The notes under the pieces were generated by a model. It was not told the origin of the DNA. It saw only the letters and a program-made list of their open reading frames with translations, and did not search any database. A DNA stretch of 9,037 nt from Lachnospiraceae bacterium UBA3316 (GTDB lineage: Bacteria > Bacillota > Clostridia > Lachnospirales > Lachnospiraceae), in the NCBI GenBank assembly GCA_002361955.1, contig DESK01000044.1:92128-101164 (forward strand), in the 5' to 3' direction. Positions 1-6,925 of this stretch are shown piece by piece (the first letter of the stretch is position 1; each line of letters begins with the position of its first letter). A program made the translations under genes and the position numbers.

Positions 1-19
1 ACCGCTTGACCAACGAACC
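1..19 (-). tRNA. tRNA-Glu, 5' part only (cut by window start)
   Basis: Read on the minus strand from position 19 down to 1, the sequence is GGTTCGTTGGTCAAGCGGT. That is a 7-base acceptor strand followed by T8, G9 and the D-arm start typical of bacterial tRNA-Glu (TTGGTCAAGCGGT). The anticodon lies outside the window, so the identity rests on the acceptor and D-arm only. A good promoter lies 20 bases upstream (39-67). The acceptor strand GGTTCGT is complementary, with one G-U pair, to the 3' acceptor strand of the tRNA fragment at the other end of the window. Confidence 0.85.
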
Positions 20-38
20 ATGTCGAACCGACTTCTAC

Positions 39-67
39 ATAATACTACAGGGTTTTCCAAAAGTCAA
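39..67 (-). promoter_or_regulatory. Promoter of the tRNA-Glu gene
   Basis: On the minus strand there is a -35 box TTGACT (62-67), a 17-base spacer and a -10 box TATTAT (39-44). The expected start is near position 32, giving a leader of about 13 bases before the tRNA 5' end at 19. The leader contains GTCGGTTCGAC, a 4-bp stem with a 3-base loop that repeats the GGTTCG of the tRNA start. Spacing and position make this the obvious tRNA promoter. Confidence 0.75.
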
Positions 68-78
68 GTGCTTTTTTT

Positions 79-115
79 AATTTCTGAAATTCTGAAATTC
101 TGAAATTCAGAAATT
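79..115. repeat. Tandem octamer repeat forming an AT-rich inverted repeat
   Basis: Three exact tandem copies of TCTGAAAT (83-90, 91-98, 99-106) are followed by a one-base variant, TCAGAAAT (107-114). The variant makes the outer flanks complementary: AATTTCTGAA (79-88) pairs with TTCAGAAATT (106-115) around a 17-base loop. A second dyad, CTGAA-A-TTCAG, lies at 100-110. The block sits between the divergent tRNA-Glu and tyrA promoters, with its right end about 50 bases upstream of the tyrA -35 box. It could be an operator, an AT-rich upstream element, or a simple slippage repeat; nothing here decides which. Confidence 0.7.
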
Positions 116-164
116 TTCTATCTCTGTCTATTTTTCGACTTTCGCACTATAACGCAACAAAGTG

Positions 165-193
165 TTGACAGTCTTTCTGCCTCATAGTAAAAT
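165..193 (+). promoter_or_regulatory. Promoter of the tyrA-aroA operon
   Basis: A consensus -35 TTGACA (165-170), a 17-base spacer and a -10 TAAAAT (188-193) form a strong sigma-A-type promoter. Transcription should start near position 200, leaving a leader of about 50 bases before the tyrA ATG at 251. The leader has only a weak 5-bp hairpin (TGTGT 204-208 with ACACA 214-218). No T-box, riboswitch or leader peptide was recognised in so short a leader. Confidence 0.8.
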
Positions 194-250
194 AAAGAGT
201 AATTGTGTGCAAAACACAGCTATTTTGACCTGAAAGAAAGGAAGTATTCC

Positions 251-1348
251 ATGAACGATCTAAACGTCGGCTTTATCGGCCTGGGGCTCATCGGCGGTTC
301 CATCGCCAAGGCCCTGAAGCACTACTATCCGGACGTATTTATCATCGCCCACACCAGAAGCCGGGAGACTGCCCGCTATGCCCTGGACGAGGGAATCATC
401 GATAAAGCCTGCAAAGAAATAGACAGCTCCTACAGCCAGTGCAGCTATATTTTCCTGTGCGCCCCTGTGGAAGCCAACGCCTCCTACCTGAAGACGCTGA
501 AGCCCCTTTTAACGGAGGAGTGCATTTTGACGGATGTGGGCAGCACCAAATCAGATATCCACCGGCACATCACCGCCCTGGGGATGGAAAAAAACTTTAT
601 CGGCGGACACCCCATGACCGGTTCGGAAAAGACAGGCATCGCGAATGCCAAGCACCATCTGCTGGAAAACGCCTACTATATCCTGACACCCTCAAAGGAA
701 GTCTCCCCGGATAAGGTAAAGCGCTATGAGCAGCTGGTGAGCTCCTTAAAGGCTGTTCCCCTGATCCTGGACTACCAGGAGCATGATTACGTGACGGCAG
801 CTGTCAGCCATCTGCCCCATCTGATCGCCTCCTCCCTGGTAAATCTGGTGAAGGATCTGGACAATGACCACAGCACGATGAAAACCATCGCCGCCGGGGG
901 CTTTAAGGACATCACGAGGATCGCCTCCTCCTCCCCGGAAATGTGGGAACAGATCTGCTCCACCAACCGGGAAAATATTATTTCCGTACTGGACGACTAT
1001 ATCAACAGCCTGATCGATATCAAGATCTCCCTGGCGGAGCATGACGGCGGCGGGATTTACCACTTATTTGAGAGCTCCAGAGAATACAGAAATTCTATTT
1101 CCGATGTATCCAGCGGGCCCATCAAAAAGGTGTATTCCATCTACTGCGATATGGTGGACGAAGCCGGAGGCATCGCTGCCCTCGCCACCATCCTGGCTAC
1201 CAACGGCATCAGTATCAAAAACATCGGTATCGTCCACAACCGGGAATTTGAGGAAGCCGTTTTGCAGGTGGAGTTTTATGAGGAAGCGGCCAAGAAAAAG
1301 GCTGTAGAGCTGCTGCGCAGATACCGGTACACCATTTACGAGCGATAA
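251..1348 (+). CDS. tyrA: Prephenate dehydrogenase with C-terminal ACT domain
   Basis: This enzyme converts prephenate to 4-hydroxyphenylpyruvate with NAD(P)+, the committed cytoplasmic step to tyrosine. The 365-residue product opens with a Rossmann dinucleotide-binding motif, GLGLIGGS (residues 10-17). It continues with DVGSTK (95-100) and GGHPMTGSEKTG (118-129), whose His120 matches the family's catalytic His, and then the helical-domain motif SHLPH (186-190). Residues from about 292 to the end read as an ACT domain (DEAGGIAALATILATNGISI), the usual site for feedback by an aromatic amino acid, probably tyrosine. The ATG at 251 has AAAGGAAG 6 bases upstream. An in-frame TTG at 203 lies almost at the predicted transcription start and lacks a binding site. 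It is the first gene of an operon with aroA, 69 bases downstream. Length is normal for the TyrA-ACT type. Confidence 0.95.
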   Translation: MNDLNVGFIGLGLIGGSIAKALKHYYPDVFIIAHTRSRETARYALDEGIIDKACKEIDSSYSQCSYIFLCAPVEANASYLKTLKPLLTEECILTDVGSTKSDIHRHITALGMEKNFIGGHPMTGSEKTGIANAKHHLLENAYYILTPSKEVSPDKVKRYEQLVSSLKAVPLILDYQEHDYVTAAVSHLPHLIASSLVNLVKDLDNDHSTMKTIAAGGFKDITRIASSSPEMWEQICSTNRENIISVLDDYINSLIDIKISLAEHDGGGIYHLFESSREYRNSISDVSSGPIKKVYSIYCDMVDEAGGIAALATILATNGISIKNIGIVHNREFEEAVLQVEFYEEAAKKKAVELLRRYRYTIYER

Positions 1349-1382
1349 GCCGGAAGCGGGCCAGGCCTCTGGCAGCCGGTTT
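1347..1382 (+). promoter_or_regulatory. Intercistronic hairpin between tyrA and aroA
   Basis: Starting in the tyrA stop codon, AAGCCGG (1347-1353) pairs with CCGGTTT (1376-1382), including one G-U pair. An inner stem, GCCAG (1360-1364) with CTGGC (1369-1373), closes a 4-base loop. There is no U-run after it, so it is not a standard terminator. It may stabilise the tyrA 3' end or lower aroA expression. The folding is by eye and no energy was computed. Confidence 0.4.
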
Positions 1383-1417
1383 CCTGCCCATTATATATAG
1401 AAAGGATTTTTCAAATC

Positions 1418-2692
1418 ATGAGATTTTCAAGAATAAAGAGACTTCGCGGGGAGATCGCCGTCCCCGGCGACAAATCCATTTCCCATCGGGCGGTGATGTT
1501 TGGCGCCCTGGCCGACGGCACGACAGAAATCACAAATTTCCTGAGGGGAGCCGACTGCCTCTCCACCATCAGCTGTTTCCGGCAGATGGGCGTTTCCATC
1601 AAAGAAGGGAACGGCACAGTCACGATTCAGGGAAAGGGACTCTATGGCCTTTCGGCCCCCTCTTCCTGGCTGGATACGGGAAACAGCGGAACAACCACCC
1701 GCCTGATCTCCGGTATCCTGTCAGGCCAGCCCTTTGAGTCCGTCGTAAACGGGGACTCCTCCATCCAGACACGCCCCATGAACAGGATCATCCAGCCCCT
1801 CTCCCAGATGGGCGCTCACATCACCAGCCTCCGCGGAAACGGCTGCGCTCCTCTGCGGATACAGGGAACCGGCCTCCATGCCATTCATTACGAGTCTCCC
1901 GTAGCCTCCGCCCAGGTAAAATCCTCCATCCTGCTGGCAGGCCTCTACGCAGACGGCCCCACCACCGTAACGGAACCTTACCTTTCCAGAAACCACTCAG
2001 AGATCATGCTGCGCATGTTTGGCGCTGACGTCACCTCCAGTGGAGCCACCGTCACCATACAGCCTGCTCCCAGCCTGACGGGACAACGCATCCATGTGCC
2101 GGGAGATATCTCTTCCGCCGCGTACTTTCTCGCCGCCGGCCTGATTGTGCCCGATTCTGAGATCCTCATCAAGCATGTGGGCGTCAATCCCACCAGGGAC
2201 GGTGTCCTCCGTGTTTTCCGGGAAATGGGCGGCGACATCACGCTGCTGAACGAAAAAACGGACAGCGGGGAACCCACTGCTGACCTGCTGGTAAGAACCA
2301 GCGACCTTCACGGCGTCACCATAGGCGGGAGCATCATCCCCACCCTGATCGATGAGATCCCCATCATCGCGGTGCTGGCCTGCTTCGCCCGGGGCACAAC
2401 GATCATCAAGAATGCCCAGGAATTGAAAGTGAAGGAATCCAACCGCATCGATGTGATGGTAAAAAATTTATCCGCCATGGGCGCCCACATACGGGCCACC
2501 GATGACGGAATGATCATAGAAGGCGGGCATCCCCTGCGGGGAGCCCTTATTGACAGCCGCCTGGATCACCGGATCGCCATGTCCTTTGCCATCGCAGCGC
2601 TGGCTGCAGACGGAGAAACCGAAATCAAAGGCGCAGACTGCGTAACCATCAGTTATCCTGGATTCTATGAGGATCTGGAAACGCTGATGTAA
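1418..2692 (+). CDS. aroA: 3-phosphoshikimate 1-carboxyvinyltransferase (EPSP synthase)
   Basis: This enzyme condenses shikimate 3-phosphate with phosphoenolpyruvate to give EPSP, the sixth step of the shikimate pathway. The 424 residues match the usual length (about 430). N-terminal PGDKSISHR (16-24) and DTGNSGTTTRL (86-96) are PEP/S3P-binding motifs. Further ones are SAQVK (164-168), RNHSE (191-195), NPTRDG (257-262), DEIP (312-315) and KVKESNRID (337-345). The set GDKS, SAQxK, RxHxE and NxTR is the signature described for class II, often glyphosate-tolerant, enzymes. However, the site equivalent to E. coli Gly96 is still Gly91, so tolerance cannot be asserted. The ATG at 1418 has AAAGGA 11 bases upstream, a somewhat long spacing. 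It follows tyrA in the same operon. Its last 44 bases overlap the oppositely oriented thioesterase gene. Confidence 0.96.
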   Translation: MRFSRIKRLRGEIAVPGDKSISHRAVMFGALADGTTEITNFLRGADCLSTISCFRQMGVSIKEGNGTVTIQGKGLYGLSAPSSWLDTGNSGTTTRLISGILSGQPFESVVNGDSSIQTRPMNRIIQPLSQMGAHITSLRGNGCAPLRIQGTGLHAIHYESPVASAQVKSSILLAGLYADGPTTVTEPYLSRNHSEIMLRMFGADVTSSGATVTIQPAPSLTGQRIHVPGDISSAAYFLAAGLIVPDSEILIKHVGVNPTRDGVLRVFREMGGDITLLNEKTDSGEPTADLLVRTSDLHGVTIGGSIIPTLIDEIPIIAVLACFARGTTIIKNAQELKVKESNRIDVMVKNLSAMGAHIRATDDGMIIEGGHPLRGALIDSRLDHRIAMSFAIAALAADGETEIKGADCVTISYPGFYEDLETLM

Positions 2693-3083
2693 GCATTGTA
2701 TAAATCAGCGGCTGTTCTTTTTTCAGTGAGATGGGGTGCCCCGCCCGATTCAAAAAGCAGTGCCTGCTTTTTCCTGTACAGCGGAGCTCCCCTGTTTTTT
2801 TATCCTGCACCTTGTAGGCCAGCGCCAGAACGATACCGTTAAACTGAACGATTTCCGTTGTGATCTGAACGATATCTTCAAAATGGGCCATCGACACATA
2901 TTTGGCCGACACTTCGACTACCGGACTGATGATGCCGAGACTCTCCATCTCCCCATAGCCGACACCCGCCTGTCTGAGCAGCGCCGTTCTGGCCTCCTCA
3001 AACCAGCGGATGTAGTTGGAATGATGGACGATTCCCATCTGGTCTGTCTCATAATACTGCACACGGTGCTCGTACACCTGCAT
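2649..3083 (-). CDS. Acyl-CoA thioesterase, YbgC/4-hydroxybenzoyl-CoA thioesterase-like hot-dog fold
   Basis: This is a small cytoplasmic thioesterase expected to hydrolyse acyl-CoA (or acyl-ACP) thioesters; the true substrate is unknown. From the start at 3083 (144 residues) the N-terminus reads YYETDQMGIVHHSNYIRWFEEAR (residues 10-32), the hot-dog signature, with Asp14 as the likely catalytic acid and the long helix following. The rest of the single domain is ordinary up to about residue 125. The last roughly 14 codons are read from the antisense of the aroA 3' end. This tail (PDPHRIQDN) looks non-conserved and is probably an extension through a lost stop. An ATG at 3092 is an alternative start, but AGGAG abuts it directly, whereas it lies 9 bases from the ATG at 3083. 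The gene follows the PurF-like gene by 32 bases, so the two are probably co-transcribed. Confidence 0.85.
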   Translation of the reverse strand: MQVYEHRVQYYETDQMGIVHHSNYIRWFEEARTALLRQAGVGYGEMESLGIISPVVEVSAKYVSMAHFEDIVQITTEIVQFNGIVLALAYKVQDKKTGELRCTGKSRHCFLNRAGHPISLKKEQPLIYTMLTSAFPDPHRIQDN

Positions 3084-3092
3084 CTTTCTCAT

Positions 3093-3097
3093 CTCCT
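3093..3097 (-). promoter_or_regulatory. Ribosome binding site deciding the thioesterase start
   Basis: Minus-strand AGGAG touches the first in-frame ATG (3092) with no spacer and lies 9 bases before the second (3083). A zero spacer is not workable for this site, so 3083 is favoured. A weaker GGAAAG further upstream could serve 3092. Confidence 0.55.
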
Positions 3098-3115
3098 ACC
3101 GCTTTCCTGCCGTTT

Positions 3116-4519
3116 TTATTCCCTGCCGTTCCAGCAATAGGTGCAGAGCTTGCACGGAGAGATGCCGATGGATTTCTCCATATCATCCAGTCTGTGGAAC
3201 CGGAGGCTGGTAAAGTTGAGCTTTTTGCGGATCTCATCTACCATCTCTTTGTAATTCTGGCTGTCCGGGTTCGCGTAGTCCTGAAGCATCTCATCGCCTA
3301 TATCGCCTTCCCTCTCCTGGATGATCCTCCTGGTGATCAGATCCAGTTCCGACTTGGAACGTGAGAAATTCAGATATTTACATCCGAAAAGCAACGGCGG
3401 GCAGGCAGGACGGATATGCACCTCCTTGGCACCGCTCTGGTACAGAAATTCTGTCGTCTCCCGGAGCTGCGTTCCACGCACGATAGAGTCGTCGATCAAA
3501 AGCATTTTCTTTCCTCGGATCAGCGTATCCACAGGGATCAGCTTCATCCTGGCGATCAGATTCCTCTGACTCTGCTTTGCGGGCATAAAGGAACGGGGCC
3601 AGGTAGGCGTATATTTGATAAAAGGCCTGGCAAAAGGAATACCTGCTGCGTTGGCATAGCCGATGGCATGGGCGATTCCCGAATCCGGAACACCGGCTGC
3701 GTAGTCCACTTCCACGTCGTCCCGCTTTGCCAGCATCTTTCCGCAGTTATAGCGCATCTCCTCCACGTTAACCCCCTCATAGGTAGAGGTGGGATAACCA
3801 TAGTAAACCCACAGGAAGGAACAGATCTTCATCTCTTTGCCCGGCTCTCCCACTGTCTCCACAGCCTCCGGCGTCATATAGACGATCTCGCCCGGCCCCA
3901 GCTCCTTGTAGTCGGTATATCCTAAATTGATATAGGCAAAGCTCTCAAAGGAAGCACAGAAGGCATCTTCCTTTCTGCCGATTACGAGAGGCGTCCTTCC
4001 CAGCCTGTCCCTGGCCGCGAAGATTCCCTCCTTTGTCATAAGCATCAGAGTCATGGAGCCCTTTACCTTCTCCTGCACATACCGGATACCCTCTACAATA
4101 CTGTCCTTTTTACAGATCAGAGATGCCACCAGCTCTGTGGTGTTGATCTTCCCGCCGCTCATTTCCTGAAAATGGGTGGAGCCCTGCTCAAGCACCAGCT
4201 TTAACAGCTCGTCCTCGTTGTCAAGTCTTCCCACCGTGGTGATCGCGAAGCTTCCCAGATGGGACTGAATCAGAAGGGGCTGAGGCTCACTGTCTGAAAT
4301 ACAGCCAATTCCCAGGTTTCCCTCCATCTCATCCACATCATGCTCAAATTTCGTCCGAAAAGGAGAGTTTTCAATATTATGGATCGCCCGATTGAAACCT
4401 GACGCTCCATGCACCGCCATTCCGCCTCTCCTGGTTCCCAGATGTGAGTGATAATCCACTCCGAAAAATAAATCCGTCACACAGCTTTGCTTCGATGCAA
4501 CACCAAATATTCCGCCCAT
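3116..4519 (-). CDS. PurF-like amidophosphoribosyltransferase homologue lacking the catalytic N-terminal Cys
   Basis: The 467-residue protein aligns along its length with PurF, which transfers the amide nitrogen of glutamine to PRPP in the first step of purine synthesis. The C-terminal half keeps VPDSG (277-281), ARMKLIPV (323-330) and the PRPP loop LIDDSIVRGT (341-350). It also keeps cysteines where Bacillus-type PurF binds a 4Fe-4S cluster: Cys233, Cys380 and Cys456/Cys459; Cys373 and Cys462 are extra. The N-terminal Ntn-hydrolase domain is different: it starts MGGIFGV, so Gly2 replaces the essential Cys and no propeptide precedes it. Aligned by eye, other glutamine-site residues also appear replaced (see findings). 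The start is secure, with AAAGGAG 7 bases upstream. I recall similar MGG-starting proteins from gut Firmicutes usually labelled amidophosphoribosyltransferase. Glutamine-dependent activity is doubtful; the real role may be ammonia-dependent, regulatory or unknown. It has its own promoter (4583-4611). Confidence 0.88.
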   Translation of the reverse strand: MGGIFGVASKQSCVTDLFFGVDYHSHLGTRRGGMAVHGASGFNRAIHNIENSPFRTKFEHDVDEMEGNLGIGCISDSEPQPLLIQSHLGSFAITTVGRLDNEDELLKLVLEQGSTHFQEMSGGKINTTELVASLICKKDSIVEGIRYVQEKVKGSMTLMLMTKEGIFAARDRLGRTPLVIGRKEDAFCASFESFAYINLGYTDYKELGPGEIVYMTPEAVETVGEPGKEMKICSFLWVYYGYPTSTYEGVNVEEMRYNCGKMLAKRDDVEVDYAAGVPDSGIAHAIGYANAAGIPFARPFIKYTPTWPRSFMPAKQSQRNLIARMKLIPVDTLIRGKKMLLIDDSIVRGTQLRETTEFLYQSGAKEVHIRPACPPLLFGCKYLNFSRSKSELDLITRRIIQEREGDIGDEMLQDYANPDSQNYKEMVDEIRKKLNFTSLRFHRLDDMEKSIGISPCKLCTYCWNGRE

Positions 4520-4582
4520 AACTGCACTCCTTTCACATTCGTACCTCTTATTGTCAAATTAAAAATCTATTTTTCCTCTAAC

Positions 4583-4611
4583 AGTATACATTGCCGGACA
4601 TAGAATCTCAA
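4583..4611 (-). promoter_or_regulatory. Promoter of the PurF-like gene and thioesterase
   Basis: On the minus strand a -35 TTGAGA (4606-4611), a 17-base spacer and a -10 TATACT (4583-4588) lie in the 125-base gap after the topoisomerase genes. The start would be near 4576, giving a leader of about 56 bases. No PurR-type operator or purine riboswitch was recognised in the leader, unlike many true pur operons. Confidence 0.65.
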
Positions 4612-4644
4612 GAACAAAATTTTATATTTTTTTTAGATATTCCT

Positions 4645-6891
4645 TTACACCCGGATCTTGACACCCTTCGTGTCTCGTTTGCCAACCCGGAGGCGCCGCA
4701 GGGAGACTTCTTTTTCTTTGTAGAGGATCACCTCGTCCCCGGAAGCCTTCAGGCTGTACAGCGCTTCCACCCGGTCGTCCGCTCCCAGGCGGATGCCCCG
4801 GACGCCTACGGCCCCCTTCTTTTTCAGTGGCACCTCCTCCACCGCGAACCGCAGGAAGCATCCCTGCCTCGTCTGAAGGACGATCTGCTCCACCTCCTCC
4901 ATAGTTAAAACAGAGAGCAGCTGATCTCCCTCCAAAAGCTTGGTGGCCGCCACCATCCGCTTCGACACATCGAACTCACTGCCTTCCACCCGCTTTAGCA
5001 TCCCCTGGGAGGTCGCGAAGAGAAGAACCTGGTTTCGGATCCGCTCCCTGCATTCGACATATACGATCCGTTCGCTGGCGCTGTCGTAATTGCACAGATT
5101 GTCGATGGGCGTCCCCTTATCCCGGAATTTTCCGTAAGGCACATCCAGCAGCTTTACGCAGTGCATCCTGCCCGCGTCCGTAAAAATACAGAGCCTGTCC
5201 GTATTCATACAGCTGATCACATATTTGTTCTCACTGTCCGCTGCTTCCCGGTTCCGCTCATAGACGGATACATCCACTGTCTTGGCATAGCCAAAACGGT
5301 CCATCAAAAAGACCACCTCCATGGCCTCCTGTTTTTTCTCCTCGTAGACGGCTTCCGCCCCGTTTTCAATGACCGTCTTCCGGGGCACGGCGTACTCCTT
5401 CTTCACACTGTCCAGCTCTTTGATGATCACCTTTGCCATGGAGCGGTAGTTGTTCAGGATATCCTCGTAACGGCTGATATTTGCCAGGGTGGTTTCATGC
5501 TCCTTCATCAGGGCCTTGATCTCCAGACCGATCAGCTTGTACAGGCGCATCTCCAAAATGGCTGTGGCCTGGGCCTCCGTGAACCGCAGCAGGGAGGCAT
5601 TCTTCCGGGAGCTCTCCGTTTTAAACTTGATGCCCTCCGTCACTCCATCTGTCAGGCACAGCTTCGCCTGCTTCTGGCTTTTGCTGCCCCGAAGGATCTC
5701 GATAATCAGGTCAATGACATCGCAGGCCTTGATCAGTCCCTCCTGGATTTCCCTTTTTGACTGCTCCTTTTTCAGCAGCGTGCGGTACTTTCTGGTGGTC
5801 AGCTCAAACTGGAAATCGATATGGTGCTCCAGGATGCCGCGCAGTCCCATAATCTCCGGCTTCCCGTTGCACACGGCCAGCATGTTAACGCTGAACGTAT
5901 CCTCCAGCCTCGTTTTTTTATACAACAGGTTGATGATGCTCTGGGCGTCCGCATTCTTTTTCAGCTCCAAGACGATGCAAATGCCTTCCTTGGAAGATTG
6001 GTTGGAAATATCGGTGATATCCGTCGTCTTTTTCGTCTCGATCAGGGACGCCACATCATTTAAAAATTTCCCGATGTTTGCCCCCAGCATCGTATACGGG
6101 ATCTCGGTAATCACGATACGCTCCCTGCCGCCCTTCATTTTTTCCACTTCCACCTTGCCGCGGAGCCGGATCTTTCCCATGCCCGTCTTGTAAATTCTGG
6201 GCAGCTCGTCCTTGTTGATCACGATTCCCCCGGTGGGGAAATCCGGTCCCTGGATAATCTCCATCAGCTCCTCGTCCGTGATCTTTTCATTCCGGATCAT
6301 CGCTTTGACGGCGTCCACCACCTCCCCCAGATTGTGGGGCGGCGTGCTTGTCGTCATACCCACGGCGATTCCTTCCGAACCGTTCACCAGGAAATTGGGA
6401 ATCCGCACGGGGAGCACTTCCGGCTCCTTCTCCGTCTCATCAAAATTCGGCCGAAAATCCACCACGTTTTTATCCAGATCCGCCAAAAAAGCCTCCTGGG
6501 TGATTTTCTGCAGCCTGGCCTCCGTATATCGCATGGCAGCGGCCCCGTCTCCCTCGATGGAGCCGAAATTTCCATGGCCATCCACCAGGGGAAGGCCCTT
6601 TTTAAACTCCTGGGCCATGACGACCAGCGCCTCATAAATGGAGCTATCCCCATGGGGATGGTATTTACCCATAGTGTCTCCCACGATACGGGCGCATTTT
6701 CGATAGGGCTTGTCATAGCGGATGCCCAGCTCATACATATCATAGAGTGTCCGGCGCTGCACAGGCTTCAGGCCGTCCCTGATATCCGGCAGAGCCCTGG
6801 AAACGATAACGCTCATGGCATAATCAATATACGACTTTTGCATCACGTCCGAGTACTCCGTGCGGATGATATTCTGTTCCATAGTATCCAT
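4645..6891 (-). CDS. DNA gyrase/topoisomerase IV subunit A (GyrA/ParC family, probably ParC-like)
   Basis: This is the DNA breakage-reunion subunit of a type IIA topoisomerase, which forms an A2B2 enzyme with the gene just upstream. In 748 residues it has ALPDIRDGLKPVQRR (33-47) and the quinolone-region helix HPHGDSSIYE (78-87). Ser83 and Glu87 are at the E. coli GyrA Ser83/Asp87 sites, so no resistance change is seen there. Arg121-Tyr122 is in AAMRYTEARL, with Tyr122 the nucleophile. IPNFLVNGSEGIAVGM (164-179) and a coiled-coil/gate region to about 520 follow, then a beta-pinwheel-like C-terminal domain (about 525-748). No GyrA box (QRRGG[RK]G) is visible and the protein is shorter than typical GyrA (above 800). 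This favours topoisomerase IV or a second, non-supercoiling enzyme. The start at 6891 has GGAGG 6 bases upstream. It lies 34 bases after the B subunit. No hairpin terminator follows it. Confidence 0.93.
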   Translation of the reverse strand: MDTMEQNIIRTEYSDVMQKSYIDYAMSVIVSRALPDIRDGLKPVQRRTLYDMYELGIRYDKPYRKCARIVGDTMGKYHPHGDSSIYEALVVMAQEFKKGLPLVDGHGNFGSIEGDGAAAMRYTEARLQKITQEAFLADLDKNVVDFRPNFDETEKEPEVLPVRIPNFLVNGSEGIAVGMTTSTPPHNLGEVVDAVKAMIRNEKITDEELMEIIQGPDFPTGGIVINKDELPRIYKTGMGKIRLRGKVEVEKMKGGRERIVITEIPYTMLGANIGKFLNDVASLIETKKTTDITDISNQSSKEGICIVLELKKNADAQSIINLLYKKTRLEDTFSVNMLAVCNGKPEIMGLRGILEHHIDFQFELTTRKYRTLLKKEQSKREIQEGLIKACDVIDLIIEILRGSKSQKQAKLCLTDGVTEGIKFKTESSRKNASLLRFTEAQATAILEMRLYKLIGLEIKALMKEHETTLANISRYEDILNNYRSMAKVIIKELDSVKKEYAVPRKTVIENGAEAVYEEKKQEAMEVVFLMDRFGYAKTVDVSVYERNREAADSENKYVISCMNTDRLCIFTDAGRMHCVKLLDVPYGKFRDKGTPIDNLCNYDSASERIVYVECRERIRNQVLLFATSQGMLKRVEGSEFDVSKRMVAATKLLEGDQLLSVLTMEEVEQIVLQTRQGCFLRFAVEEVPLKKKGAVGVRGIRLGADDRVEALYSLKASGDEVILYKEKEVSLRRLRVGKRDTKGVKIRV

Positions 6892-6925
6892 ATATTACCT
6901 CCAAACCGCCTGCCGCGCAGGATCT

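Noticed and set aside
83..114. Short tandem repeats considered as a CRISPR fragment
   Set aside because: The 8-base units abut without spacers and no cas gene is present.
203..250. In-frame TTG start that would add 16 residues to TyrA
   Set aside because: It lies about 3 bases from the predicted transcription start, has no ribosome binding site, and the added residues precede the Rossmann strand without resemblance to the family.
1369..1397. Possible separate aroA promoter (CTGGCA, 17 bases, TATATA)
   Set aside because: The -35 is weak and part of the intercistronic hairpin; the AT run is explained equally well as the aroA leader.
2706..2723. CAGCGGCTG followed by a T-run after aroA, resembling a terminator
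   Set aside because: The dyad has 4-base arms around a single base, which cannot form a hairpin of useful length, and it lies inside the thioesterase gene.
4552..4557. Perfect minus-strand TTGACA before the PurF-like gene
   Set aside because: No -10 box lies 16-18 bases downstream; that position is the ribosome binding site region. The TTGAGA/TATACT pair further upstream fits better.
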